From: Nonomuraea sp. NEAU-A123
Lineage (GTDB): Bacteria; Actinomycetota; Actinomycetes; Streptosporangiales; Streptosporangiaceae
DNA length: 64,000 bases
Direction of reading: 5' to 3'
Assembly: GCF_018603905.1 (NCBI RefSeq)
Contig: NZ_JAHFZZ010000015.1
Coordinates: forward strand, 124,001-188,000
The number at the start of each line of letters is the position of its first letter. Within the stretch, counting starts at the first letter, position 1. The position numbers and the translations under genes are program-made. The notes beneath the pieces were generated by a model. It made no database searches. It saw only the letters and a program-made list of their open reading frames with translations, and had not been told where the DNA came from. Positions 49,994-58,333 of this stretch are shown piece by piece.

Positions 49994-50386
49994 ATGGCTT
50001 CAGTCATTTTTCGCGACGAGACCGCAACGGGTAAAGCGCTCGAGGAGTTCACGCTGCCCGATCTGCCCGAGCGGATCTCCGCTCGTGAGCTGATACGGCT
50101 ACGCGTGCGAGAGGAGGTGGCCAAGTACAACGCGGCCCCGTCGCACCACTTCCGCGGTCTGGTCAGACCCGACGACGCCGAGATCGAACTGAACGGCTAC
50201 CGGATGCGCACCGCCCGCCGCATCGATTGGGAGAGGCAGGCCGACATCGCCGAGAAGTCGTTCGCCCGCAACGGTTTCATCCTGCTGGCCGGCGACCGGC
50301 AGATCGACGACCTCGGTGAGGAGATCGACCTGACCGCCGACCCGGTGGTGTCCTTCATCAAGCTCATCCCCCTGGTCGGAGGCTGA
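49994..50386 (+). CDS. Ubiquitin-like (beta-grasp) protein with C-terminal Gly-Gly
   Basis: A 130-residue protein with no assigned family that I recognise. Its layout is that of a beta-grasp protein: strand VIFRDET, strand ALEEFTLPDL, helix SARELIRLRVREEVAKYN, an inserted helical segment (about 47-92), then FILLAGDRQIDDLGEEIDLT and VVSFIKLIPLVGG. The last part parallels the ubiquitin pattern LIFAGKQLEDG ... LHLVLRLRGG, including the terminal Gly-Gly needed for activation in ubiquitin, MoaD and ThiS proteins. It lies one base upstream of a DUF4132 gene. No E1, E2 or JAB-type protease gene is visible nearby. Fold is inferred from pattern only. Confidence 0.7.
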   Translation: MASVIFRDETATGKALEEFTLPDLPERISARELIRLRVREEVAKYNAAPSHHFRGLVRPDDAEIELNGYRMRTARRIDWERQADIAEKSFARNGFILLAGDRQIDDLGEEIDLTADPVVSFIKLIPLVGG

Positions 50387-50387
50387 C

Positions 50388-52841
50388 ATGGGCATCGTCG
50401 ACGAGCTCCCCGCCGAGCACCGCGCCTGGCTGGACGGCCTGGATCAAGCCGCCTTCGATGTCTTCGCGCAACTGGACGCGGTTTACGAGTACCGCTACGT
50501 AAGTCCGCAGCCCACGCTGGCCGAAACTCCCATGGGGAAACTGGCCCAGGAATGGGGCGACGCCGAATGGCGGGCCATGGGAATGTGGGCACAACTACGC
50601 ATGCACATCCTCTGGCAGAGCCAGAACGGACCCGGATACTGCTGGATCCTGATGACCGTCCCGCCGGGGGTCGCCCGCCGCAGACTCAACTGGACTCCGG
50701 CGGAGATCGACCTGCTGTGGCGGACGGCCGTCACTCCTCCAGGCAACGGGCAGCAGCGCGAGGAACTGTTCAAGGTCCCGGTCGCCGCCCTAAAGCGGCT
50801 GTCCCCCGCCGAGCGTGAGCCATTTCTGGAGCACCTCCGCCAGGCACATGCCTATCTGAGCAAGCACGAATGGATGGCGAAATGGTCCGCCAAGCGCTTC
50901 CTCGACAATGTGCTGATCGAGCATTCGGCCGACGACTCCGTCACTGCGGCGAAGAGCCTGCTCACCACGTACGACGAATTCGCCGTGCTGCTGCGTGAGG
51001 AGTACGCCGAACGACTCGGCGCCGCGGACGTGCTCCCCCTGCTGCGGCACTGGACCACCGCCACCTCTGCCAGGCCGAGCGCCACCTGGCTCAAGCGGGC
51101 CGCCGCCCTGCTGACGCCGGCGGCCACCACCCTGGTCAGGGAGATACTCGGCCGTATCCGGGCCCACCGCGAGCGCGTCATCCGACACCGACGCGACGAT
51201 TACGCGTGGACCGAGGTCGTCTACCTGCACGAACGCACCGCCGTACCACTAAGAGGCATGGTGTGGACCTGCGAACTGATCGATGAGCCGTGGGTGACGG
51301 CGCTGCTGGGCGACACCGCGGTGGCGACCGGAACCGGCATCGGCGGTTCCGGTGCCAACGCCCGCAGCGAGCTGCTCGCCAACGCCGCCGTCGGCGTACT
51401 GTCGCGGCGCGGCGGCCTGGAGGTGGTCGCCCAGCTCGCCCGAGTGCAGGCCAAGGTACGCAAGAAGAGCATCCTCGCGGGCGTGACACGCACCCTTGAG
51501 ACGGTGGCCGTACAGACCGGGCTCTCCCCTGAGCAGTTGCTGGAGCGGACCGTGCCCACGTTCGGCATGGGTCCGGACGGCACCCGCACCCAGCACGGTC
51601 TCCGGCTGGCGGTGGACGGCACGCTCGGCTTCGTCGACGCCTCCGGCAAGATCCGCAAGACGATCCCCAAGGCGGTCCGCGACGAGCACCGCGAGCTACT
51701 GGCCGAGCTCAAGGCCACGGCCAAGGAACTGAAGAAGGCGCTGCCGGCCGAGCGGTTCAGGATCGAGCGGGCCCTGGGCACCGAGCGGATCTGGCGCTGG
51801 CGCGACGTCTGCGAGTTCTACCTCGACCACCCGATCACCGGCCAGTACGGCAGAGCCCTGATATGGGAGATCCTCCAGGGCCCCGCCGGGCTCCCGGTCA
51901 GGACCACCGGCGGCTGGGAACTGCGTGACCTCACCGAGCGGCGCATCCAGCCCACCCCGGACACCCCGGTCAAGCTCTGGCACCCCATCCTCGCCACCGC
52001 TGAAGGGGTACGCGCCTGGCGCGACCACATCATGGAGGCCGGTCTGCGTCAGCCGTTCAAGCAGGCCTTCCGTGAGGTCTACCTGCTTACTCCCGCCGAG
52101 GAGGAGACCCGCGACTATTCGCGGCGCTTCGCCGGGCACGTGCTGCGGTACGGCCAAGCCAAGGCGCTGCTCACCGAGCGCGGATGGACCGGCATGTCGC
52201 TCGGGCACTGGGACTGGGAGTGCGGCTCGAACCAAGCCGAAGCGACCAAGGACTTCCCAGGCCTTACCGCCTCCTGGGGTTTCCACCTGGACTGGGAGGC
52301 GGCGCAGCGAGACCACTACGGCACCGCGTCGTTCTGCGTCAGCGACGACATCCGTTTCACCGACGGCCAAGGCGGGGCGGTGTCCCTCGCCGACGTACCA
52401 CCGCTGATCCTGTCGGAGGCGCTGCGCGACGCCGATCTCGCCGCCGCCGTCACCTCCACCGGCCTCGATCCGGAAGGACATGGCGAATACTGGCAGTCCT
52501 ACGGCTTCGGAGAACTGCCCGAGACCGCCCGTGTCCGCCGCGACGCCCTGGCCCGGCTGCTGCCCAGGCTGGCCATCTCCGACCGGGCCGAGCTCGCCGA
52601 CCGTTTCCTGCGTGTCCGCGGCGACCTGCGAACCTACAGAATCCATCTCGGCTCGGGCAACATCCTCATGGAGCCCAACGACGCCTACCTGTGCATCGTC
52701 CCGCGAGGCGCAGCCGACCAGGTCTTCCTTCCCTTCGAGGAGGACGGTGGCATGCTGTCGGTCATCTTGTCCAAGGCGTTCCTGCTGGCCGCCGACACCC
52801 GCATCACCGACGAGTCCATCACCCGGCAGATCCGTCCCTGA
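50388..52841 (+). CDS. DUF4132 protein
   Basis: An 817-residue soluble protein whose C-terminal half matches the DUF4132 pattern: RALGTERIWRWRDVCEFYLD, HPITGQYGRALIWEI, RRIQPTPDTPVKLWHPILAT, RQPFKQAFREVYLLTPAEEE and VLRYGQAKALLTERGW, ending in LRTYRIHLGSGNILMEPND and FLPFEEDGGMLSVILSKAFL. The N-terminal half is helical and HEAT-like (about 130-440). Function is unknown; relatives often sit in MoxR/VWA-type or metal-related loci. Start ATG 50388 follows the ubiquitin-like gene stop by one base, so the two are cotranslated. Confidence 0.85.
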   Translation: MGIVDELPAEHRAWLDGLDQAAFDVFAQLDAVYEYRYVSPQPTLAETPMGKLAQEWGDAEWRAMGMWAQLRMHILWQSQNGPGYCWILMTVPPGVARRRLNWTPAEIDLLWRTAVTPPGNGQQREELFKVPVAALKRLSPAEREPFLEHLRQAHAYLSKHEWMAKWSAKRFLDNVLIEHSADDSVTAAKSLLTTYDEFAVLLREEYAERLGAADVLPLLRHWTTATSARPSATWLKRAAALLTPAATTLVREILGRIRAHRERVIRHRRDDYAWTEVVYLHERTAVPLRGMVWTCELIDEPWVTALLGDTAVATGTGIGGSGANARSELLANAAVGVLSRRGGLEVVAQLARVQAKVRKKSILAGVTRTLETVAVQTGLSPEQLLERTVPTFGMGPDGTRTQHGLRLAVDGTLGFVDASGKIRKTIPKAVRDEHRELLAELKATAKELKKALPAERFRIERALGTERIWRWRDVCEFYLDHPITGQYGRALIWEILQGPAGLPVRTTGGWELRDLTERRIQPTPDTPVKLWHPILATAEGVRAWRDHIMEAGLRQPFKQAFREVYLLTPAEEETRDYSRRFAGHVLRYGQAKALLTERGWTGMSLGHWDWECGSNQAEATKDFPGLTASWGFHLDWEAAQRDHYGTASFCVSDDIRFTDGQGGAVSLADVPPLILSEALRDADLAAAVTSTGLDPEGHGEYWQSYGFGELPETARVRRDALARLLPRLAISDRAELADRFLRVRGDLRTYRIHLGSGNILMEPNDAYLCIVPRGAADQVFLPFEEDGGMLSVILSKAFLLAADTRITDESITRQIRP

Positions 52842-52920
52842 CCGGACCGGCGTCTCGCGGCATGTGCTTCTCGTACTTCGGGCTGATCCGGAGCCGCACC
52901 GGCTCTCGTACCATGAGTTC

Positions 52921-54060
52921 GTGCACCCCCTCATCCGCTCGGTGTGGGACGAGCCCCGTCCCCCCAACCCGCCGCCGCGGGTGTGGCGGGACTGGGCACT
53001 CGTCGGGGTGCTGGTGCCGCTCGCGCTGCTCGAAGGAGTGCTGCGGCCGGATCTTCCGTGGCGGGCCATCTCGGTGATCGTCACGGCCGGGCTGGTGCCC
53101 ACGTTGTTGTGGCGCCGGAGCAGACCGCTGCTGATGGTCGCGATCGCCTTCGGCACCCTGGCCCTGGCTCCCTTACTGACGGGCGGCCATTCTCCAGAGA
53201 CCTACACCATGGTCTATCTGCTGTTCCTGGCCTACTCGTTGTTCCGGTGGGGGTCCGGACGCGAGGCTGTGATCGGCTTGGCGATCATCCTCGTCAAGGC
53301 CGGCTTTTCGGTGGCCTCCGACTACCCCGGCCTCGCCGATGCCATCGGCGCATTCGCCGTGGTGTTCCTGGTCGTCGTCCTGGGCCTGGCGTTCCGGTAT
53401 CGGGCCAAGGCGCGGATCCGCGAGCTCGATCAGGTCAAGCTGCGCGAACGCGAGCAGTTGGCCCGCGACCTGCACGACACCGTCGCGCATCACGTCTCGG
53501 CGATGGCGATCCGCGCCCAGGCGGGCCTGGCCACAGCGGCGTCGCGACCGGACGCCGCCACCGACGCGCTGCGGGTGATCGAGGCCGAGGCCGCGCATGC
53601 CCTCACCGAGATGAGCGCCATGGTCCGCATCCTGCGCCATGACCAACCAGCGGACCTCGCGCCCGGCCGCCGCATCGCCGACCTCCGGCAACTCGCCGGC
53701 CAAGACCGCACCGGCCCGGCCGTCAGCCTGGAGATCTCGGGCGACCTCGATGACCTCTCCCCGTCGGTCGAGGCCGCGATCTACCGCCTCGCGCAAGAGT
53801 CGGTCACCAACGCCCGACGACATGCGCGTCACGCCACCCGCGTCGAGATCCGCGTCACCGCCGACGACACCTCGGTCCACCTACGCGTGAGCGACGACGG
53901 TGACGGCAGCCTCAAACGGCCGGCCAGGTCGCAGGGGTATGGGCTCATCGGCATGATCGAACGCGCCGACCTGCTCGGCGGCACCTGCGTAGCCGGCCCC
54001 GACCCCGATCGAGGCTGGACCGTGACCGCCACACTGCCCCGCACCGGATCGGCCACATGA
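52921..54060 (+). CDS. Sensor histidine kinase, NarL-type partner
   Basis: A 379-residue membrane histidine kinase of the HisKA_3 group. Five or six membrane helices (residues about 24-150) precede a coiled segment (RAKARIRELDQVKLREREQL), the phosphoacceptor site LARDLHDTVAHHVSAMAIRA (His in DLHDTV) and the ATPase domain with IYRLAQESVTNARRHA (N box), VSDDGDGS and GYGLIGMIERADLL. GTG 52921 places the N-terminus just before the first helix. The signal is unknown; the start of the response regulator overlaps by four bases. Confidence 0.92.
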   Translation: MHPLIRSVWDEPRPPNPPPRVWRDWALVGVLVPLALLEGVLRPDLPWRAISVIVTAGLVPTLLWRRSRPLLMVAIAFGTLALAPLLTGGHSPETYTMVYLLFLAYSLFRWGSGREAVIGLAIILVKAGFSVASDYPGLADAIGAFAVVFLVVVLGLAFRYRAKARIRELDQVKLREREQLARDLHDTVAHHVSAMAIRAQAGLATAASRPDAATDALRVIEAEAAHALTEMSAMVRILRHDQPADLAPGRRIADLRQLAGQDRTGPAVSLEISGDLDDLSPSVEAAIYRLAQESVTNARRHARHATRVEIRVTADDTSVHLRVSDDGDGSLKRPARSQGYGLIGMIERADLLGGTCVAGPDPDRGWTVTATLPRTGSAT

Positions 54061-54713
54061 GCATCCGAGTGATCGTCGCCGACGACCAGGAGATCGTCCG
54101 CACCGGGCTCACGATGATCCTCGACGCCCAGCCGGACATCGAGGTCATCGGAGAGGCCGCCGACGGGCGGCGAGCCGTCGAGCTCGCGCGGCGCCTACGC
54201 CCCGACGTGTGTCTGTTCGACATTCGCATGCCCGGCCTCGACGGCATCGAAGCCACCCGCTCCCTCGCCGGACCGACCGTCGACGACCCCCTCGCCGTCG
54301 TCGTCATCACCACGTTCGACCTCGACGAGTACGTCTACGCCGCCTTGAGAGCCGGCGCCCGAGGCTTTCTGCTCAAGAACGCCGGCGCCGACCTGCTCTC
54401 CCAGGCCGTCCACGCCGCCGCCAACGGCGACGCGCTCATCGCCCCGAGCATCACCGCCCGCCTGCTCGGGACCTTCGCCCGCACCGGGCCCGCCGCACCG
54501 CCGGTGCAACCCATCGAGGCGCTGACGGACCGAGAAGAACAGATCCTGGCCACCGTGGCACGTGGCCGAACCAACAGCGAGATCGCCGACGAGCTGCACA
54601 TCTCTCTCAGCACCGTCAAGTCCCACCTCACCAGCCTGATGGCCAAGCTCGGGGCCCGTAACCGCGTCGAGATCGCCATGTGGGCGTACGAGACCAACCG
54701 CGTCAAGAGCTGA
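54057..54713 (+). CDS. LuxR/NarL-family response regulator
   Basis: A 218-residue response regulator. Receiver domain: IRVIVADDQEIVRTGLTMIL, phosphoacceptor Asp in DVCLFDIRMPGLDG (about residue 54), VVVITTFDLDEY and Lys in GFLLKNAGADLL. DNA-binding domain: LTDREEQILATVARGRTNSE, IADELHISLSTVKSHLTSLM. Partner of the kinase encoded just upstream, with ATGA overlap. Targets unknown; it ends 11 bases into the convergent DUF2306 gene. Confidence 0.94.
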   Translation: MSIRVIVADDQEIVRTGLTMILDAQPDIEVIGEAADGRRAVELARRLRPDVCLFDIRMPGLDGIEATRSLAGPTVDDPLAVVVITTFDLDEYVYAALRAGARGFLLKNAGADLLSQAVHAAANGDALIAPSITARLLGTFARTGPAAPPVQPIEALTDREEQILATVARGRTNSEIADELHISLSTVKSHLTSLMAKLGARNRVEIAMWAYETNRVKS

Positions 54714-55437
54714 GCCTGGGCGGCCGCCTACGGATGAGCCATTCGGCCACGGCGAGGTTGATCATCCACGCGGCGGCCATGAGTAGCGCCCTGGGGAACT
54801 CACCAGGTTTGCCGACGAGCAGAATCCACGGCAGTTGGGTCAACGCCTGCGTGCCCGCCCCCAACCCGATCGCATAGCCGCGCATCATCCAAGCCCGATG
54901 CCGGGCGATGTCCCGCCGCCGGACCGCCGCCAGGCCGAGGACAATCGACAGGAACATAGCCGTACCGAACACCAGCCGAATCCCGGCGAGCAGCTCCCCA
55001 TCCCCCTCCGGCCGGGGATAGAACATCGTCATCCACAGACCCGACAGCGCCGCGACAAGCCCACAGAAGACCAGCAGCCGCCCGGCGACGCGATGCCAGC
55101 CCAGCCTCCGGCGACGAAACCCGGAGGCGAACTGGAAGGCCCCCAGAAAGCTGTACACACTTACGCAAATGATGTGCAGCACCACGGGCAGCGGCGTCGC
55201 GAAGAACCGCGCGTTGTCCGGAGTGATCGCCGCGCCGCCGGTCAGCTCGGTCAGTCGAACGGCACCGGCGATCACGGGAATGGCGCTGAGCGCGATCAGG
55301 GCGGCAGGCACGCGCCACCCTCCCCTCCTGGAGGAGGCAGCGGCGAGGGGCGCCGCTCCGCTTCGGTCCTCCATCAGGGTGCCGCCTCGCGACGGCTGCG
55401 GGAGTGGGGGGCGTTCCGTCGTACTCTCGTCGGTCAT
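54703..55437 (-). CDS. DUF2306-type membrane protein
   Basis: A 244-residue membrane protein with about seven helices, matching DUF2306: VYSFLGAFQFASGFRRRRLG, WHRVAGRLLVFCGLVAALSG and DIARHRAWMMRGYAIGLGAG. Conserved histidines (WHR, RHR) suggest heme or metal binding, as proposed for related cytochrome-like membrane proteins, but function is unknown. ATG 55437 gives a 45-residue cytoplasmic lead; ATG 55374 is an alternative nearer the first helix. Tail-to-tail with the response regulator. Confidence 0.78.
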   Translation of the reverse strand: MTDESTTERPPLPQPSRGGTLMEDRSGAAPLAAASSRRGGWRVPAALIALSAIPVIAGAVRLTELTGGAAITPDNARFFATPLPVVLHIICVSVYSFLGAFQFASGFRRRRLGWHRVAGRLLVFCGLVAALSGLWMTMFYPRPEGDGELLAGIRLVFGTAMFLSIVLGLAAVRRRDIARHRAWMMRGYAIGLGAGTQALTQLPWILLVGKPGEFPRALLMAAAWMINLAVAEWLIRRRPPRLSS

Positions 55438-55557
55438 GACCTGAGTGTGCTGGCTGAGGCGATGCCGGCTCATCGAGAGAAAGGCCGGTTCTGACCTGGC
55501 CGATCGTCCGGCAATCGGGCGTACTTTCGGCCAGGTCTGCTGCCGTGAACACACGCC

Positions 55558-55599
55558 GGGGTGGGGGGGGGGGGCGCGCCGCCCCCCCCCAACCACCCC
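55558..55599 (-). terminator. Poly-G/poly-C hairpin
   Basis: GGGGT followed by twelve G (55563-55574), a CGCGCCG loop, then nine C (55582-55590) and AACCACCCC can fold into a very stable stem. It lies between the secreted-protein gene and the DUF2306 gene. The homopolymers are a likely place for slippage or sequence error. Confidence 0.5.
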
Positions 55600-55603
55600 G
55601 CGC

Positions 55604-55626
55604 CCGACGGGGGGCACCCCCGTCGG
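55604..55626 (-). terminator. Perfect 10-bp hairpin at the 3' end of the secreted-protein gene
   Basis: CCGACGGGGG, loop GCA and CCCCCGTCGG form a perfect stem. It lies where the reading frame of the upstream secreted protein loses protein-like composition, so it may mark the true end of that transcript. Confidence 0.55.
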
Positions 55627-55933
55627 TAATGGACACGATCGAAGCAGTCTGGAACCTCTTGTGGCCCTTCCCATCGGACTTGACCACCGCCGTGTACTTC
55701 TTGGTGGTCCAGCCGAGGCTGTACTTGATGTTCAGTTTGCGCTTGTTGTGGCACCGGTTGTGCCAGTACACCGTCACTGAGAAGTTGCCGTCTCCCCACG
55801 ACCAGGAGAAGCAGCCGCTCACACCGCGGTGGACGTCCGCCGCCGCCGGAGCGGCGCCAAGGCCCACGCCGAGACCGGTGGCGACGACGGATGCGGTGGC
55901 GACGACCGCGATTCGGGTGCGCAGGCTCGCCAT
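55616..55933 (-). CDS. Small secreted protein, 3' end uncertain
   Basis: About 106 credible residues: signal peptide (residues 1-32, VVATASVVATGLGVGLGAAP then AAA before ADVH), then a small beta-rich domain with two cysteines (GVSGCFSWSWGDGNFSVTVY, WHNRCHNKRKLN, KYSLGWTTKKYTAVVKSDGK) that could form a disulfide. No stop codon occurs before the hairpins at 55604-55626 and 55558-55599; the frame stays open to about 54800, through the DUF2306 gene in another frame. A lost stop or an indel in the homopolymer is likely. Function unknown; it resembles small lamin-like or toxin-like secreted actinomycete proteins only in general layout. Confidence 0.6.
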
Positions 55934-56098
55934 ACGCGAGTGATGACCGACGCGCAGGGCCGGGAGCTGTTCCCGCTCAAGCGCCCGGTGTTTCTGGATA
56001 TCCAGGTAGGCGCGCCCGGACCTGCGGGTTCGTTGTCACGGAGCCCACCCACCACCGCCCTTGCGGGAACCCCGGACTCTGCCACAATGAGCGATGGA

Positions 56099-56116
56099 TC
56101 CACTGCGTTCAGTGGA
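56099..56116. promoter_or_regulatory. Inverted repeat upstream of the HTH-nucleotidyltransferase gene
   Basis: TCCACTG-CGTT-CAGTGGA has perfect seven-base arms and lies 33 bases before the start of a gene encoding its own DNA-binding domain, so autoregulation is plausible. TATATT follows at about 56137-56142. Confidence 0.45.
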
Positions 56117-56148
56117 CGATTCGATACTCACGAAGATATATTCGGAAC

Positions 56149-56751
56149 ATGCGAAGTGTTCTGCCCGCGCTTCCCATCTTCCGTACCGAGACCCAAGCAA
56201 GACTCCTAGCAGCCCTATACCTTCGCCCCGACCATAGCTGGACACTGGCAGCCCTCGCCCGCGAGCTGGGCATCGGAGCGTCGACCCTGCACCCGGAAGT
56301 CCGCCGCCTGGAAGAAGCCGGGCTCTTGACCGCTACGACAATCGGCCGATCACGAGTGCTGAGCATCGATCAGAGTCACCCCGTCGCGAGACCATTGACG
56401 GAAATCCTGAACTACCTCTACGGCCCACACGTCATCATCGCTGAAGAATTCACCTCCATCCCGAAGACCGAACTGTTGCTCATCTTCGGTTCCTGGGCGG
56501 CCCGCCACCATGGGCAGACAGGGCCTCCGCCACATGACATCGACGTACTGGTGGTCGGTGATGCGGATCGAGCCGAGGTCTACGCCGCAGCGGACCGAGC
56601 CCAAGAGCGCGTCGGCATGCCGATCAACCCGGTCCTGGCGTCCACCAGGCGCTGGGAGGAGGCATCCGACGCGTTGATCCGTCAAATCAAGGCGAGTCCC
56701 ACCATTGACCTCACCCCGCCCAGGGCAGATCGAGAGAAGCATGATCAATGA
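56149..56751 (+). CDS. HTH-nucleotidyltransferase (MNT-type) protein, antitoxin-like
   Basis: A 200-residue protein joining an N-terminal winged helix (ETQARLLAALYLRPDHSWTL, LARELGIGASTLHPEVRRLE, residues about 13-60) to a minimal nucleotidyltransferase domain (about 95-190) with FGSWAARHHG and DIDVLVVGDADR, the GSxxxG...DxD motif of the pol-beta fold. Such proteins precede HEPN-domain genes in MNT/HEPN toxin-antitoxin pairs. Here the downstream partner is broken. ATG 56149 is the first start before the HTH. The stop overlaps ATG 56748 of the HEPN remnant. Confidence 0.85.
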   Translation: MRSVLPALPIFRTETQARLLAALYLRPDHSWTLAALARELGIGASTLHPEVRRLEEAGLLTATTIGRSRVLSIDQSHPVARPLTEILNYLYGPHVIIAEEFTSIPKTELLLIFGSWAARHHGQTGPPPHDIDVLVVGDADRAEVYAAADRAQERVGMPINPVLASTRRWEEASDALIRQIKASPTIDLTPPRADREKHDQ

Positions 56752-56928
56752 TGCGGTGGACGCGCGGCGAAGCAGATATCGAGCGCATGCTCACACAAAG
56801 GAACTTCAGCGCATCCAAGGTGACGCCGCCGACGGGGCGGGGTGGTTGGAAAAGACCAAGCTTTGACCGCCGCCGAATCCATCATCGATGCGGCCTACAG
56901 GATGATCGACCATTTGGGCCTCTTCTGA
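56748..56928 (+). pseudogene. Frameshifted HEPN-domain gene (toxin remnant)
   Basis: Beginning in ATGA with the nucleotidyltransferase stop, frame 1 reads MMRWTRGEADIERMLTQR, then one base out of register ELQRIQGDAADGAGWLEK, stop, then in the third frame LTAAESIIDAAYRMIDHLGL and a stop at 56926-56928. The pieces follow the order of the N-terminal helices of HEPN partners of MNT proteins. Two frameshifts (near 56798 and 56862) and loss of the C-terminal half, where the catalytic Rx4-6H motif belongs, indicate an inactive gene. Confidence 0.6.
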
Positions 56929-57090
56929 ACATCCGAAACGACTCGATCTCGCTGATCAAACTCGACGGTGATCCTGCCCCACTTGTATGCGACTGGCGAC
57001 GTCAGGCCCATCGGGCGTCTTCGCAACCTGACTTCCCCGTGGCGTTCCGCCAAGCCGGACAGACGGAAGAGCCACGCTCGTCCCGCCAGC

Positions 57091-57110
57091 CCGCAGTACC
57101 CGTTCGGAAC
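57091..57110. repeat. Dispersed 20-bp repeat, copy A
   Basis: CCGCAGTACCCGTTCGGAAC, the consensus of four related copies in this part of the window (see 62418, 63224 and 63681). It lies 111 bases upstream of the frameshifted TIM-barrel gene. The stretch 56929-57221 holds no gene apart from this element. Confidence 0.5.
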
Positions 57111-57221
57111 CGCCGCTCGACCGGATGGAAGACACCCATCACACTCGGGGAGCGCACTCCAACACGGAACACGGTTACGAGGCCCGCGCCTCGTGGTGGC
57201 GGGCTGACGAGGAGGAGCAGC

Positions 57222-58257
57222 ATGCCAAGCCGCCACATTCATCTCGTCGGAAGCCATCCGGCGGCCGATACGCGCCAGGCCATGACGATCGTGGCAGGCG
57301 TGGCGGGGCCGTATCTCAGGACCCTGGCGGACGGGGAGGTCGGCGCCCGACACCGCTGGATCACGCACATCATCGACGGCCTCCGCGAGCATCCGGACGT
57401 CGAGCTGCGGACGGACGGAGACTGGTCCGGCTACGACAACCGCCCGGTCTTCAAGGTGCGGCGCGGCCACCGGCTCGCCCCCAACTCCCTGAACCTCGGC
57501 CACGCGGCCGCCGCCGGGGAAAGCTACGAGGTGTTCAAGGAGATCCGCCAGGAACACCGTCTGGACGGTGTGTCGTTCCAGGTCGGAATCCCCGGTGACC
57601 TGGACCTCGCACTCTTCGCCTTCGGATCGGCGAGATCGTTCAGCCGCCGCAGACCTTTCCGGGACGCGCTCGCCCGGGAGATCGAGGAGATCGCCGGGTG
57701 GGGCGGCCAGGACGTGCTGTTCCAGCTTGAGGTGCCCGTCGAGCTGGTCATGGTGGCCCGCGCCCCCAAGTCACTGCGGACGGCGGCCGCGCGCTTGCTG
57801 GTCCACGGCATGGTCAAGCAGGTCGCCGCCGCGCCACCGGGCACTCGCTTCGGTGTCCACCTGTGCGTCGGCGACCTCAACAACAAGGCGCTGAAGCGAT
57901 TAAGCACCGTCGCCCCTGTGGTGTCCATGGTCAACCGCGCTGCTGCGGGCCTGGCCGCAAGGGCGTTCGCTGGAGTACGTCCACGTTCCGCTGGCGGCGG
58001 GCGACCAGCCGCCACCGCTGGAACCGGACTTCTACCGAGATCTGGCATCCCTGGCCGCGTTACCCCGGGACGCCAGGTTCGCCGCCGGCCTGGTCCACGA
58101 GGCTCAAGAACCGGGCGACCAGCGGAAGATCCTCCGCACCGTGGAGAGTGTCCTCTCTCGTACGGTGGACGTATCCCCCGCCTGTGGCCTCGGCAGGCGT
58201 TCGCCGCAGGACGCCCGGCGTGCCCTGGAAAGAGCGGTCGCCCTGGCCGAATCATGA
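57222..58257 (+). pseudogene. MetE/UROD-like TIM-barrel protein gene with a single-base frameshift
   Basis: GAGGAGGAG precedes ATG 57222. Frame 1 encodes HIHLVGSHPAADTRQAMTIV, LRTLADGEVGARHRWITHII, FQVGIPGDLDLALFAFG and GTRFGVHLCVGDLNNKAL, the layout of cobalamin-independent methionine synthase/uroporphyrinogen decarboxylase-like barrels of unknown substrate. At 57935-57936 an extra C after GTCAAC shifts the frame; reading the next frame restores ALLRAWPQGRSLEYVHVPLA, FAAGLVHEAQEPGDQRKILR and AACGLGRR-like ACGLGRRSPQDARRALERA to a stop at 58257. Without the insertion the product would be about 344 residues. Confidence 0.7.
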
Positions 58258-58333
58258 TTGCGGGCCTCAGCGTAGTACGCAGGATCGGCCTTGATCCGCG
58301 GGTGACGTCGGCTTCCCGACCGGGCCGGTCAGG

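Noticed and set aside
55950..56148. Upstream extension of the HTH-nucleotidyltransferase frame to 55891
   Set aside because: The extra residues have no domain pattern, and the inverted repeat at 56099-56116 fits an operator rather than coding sequence.
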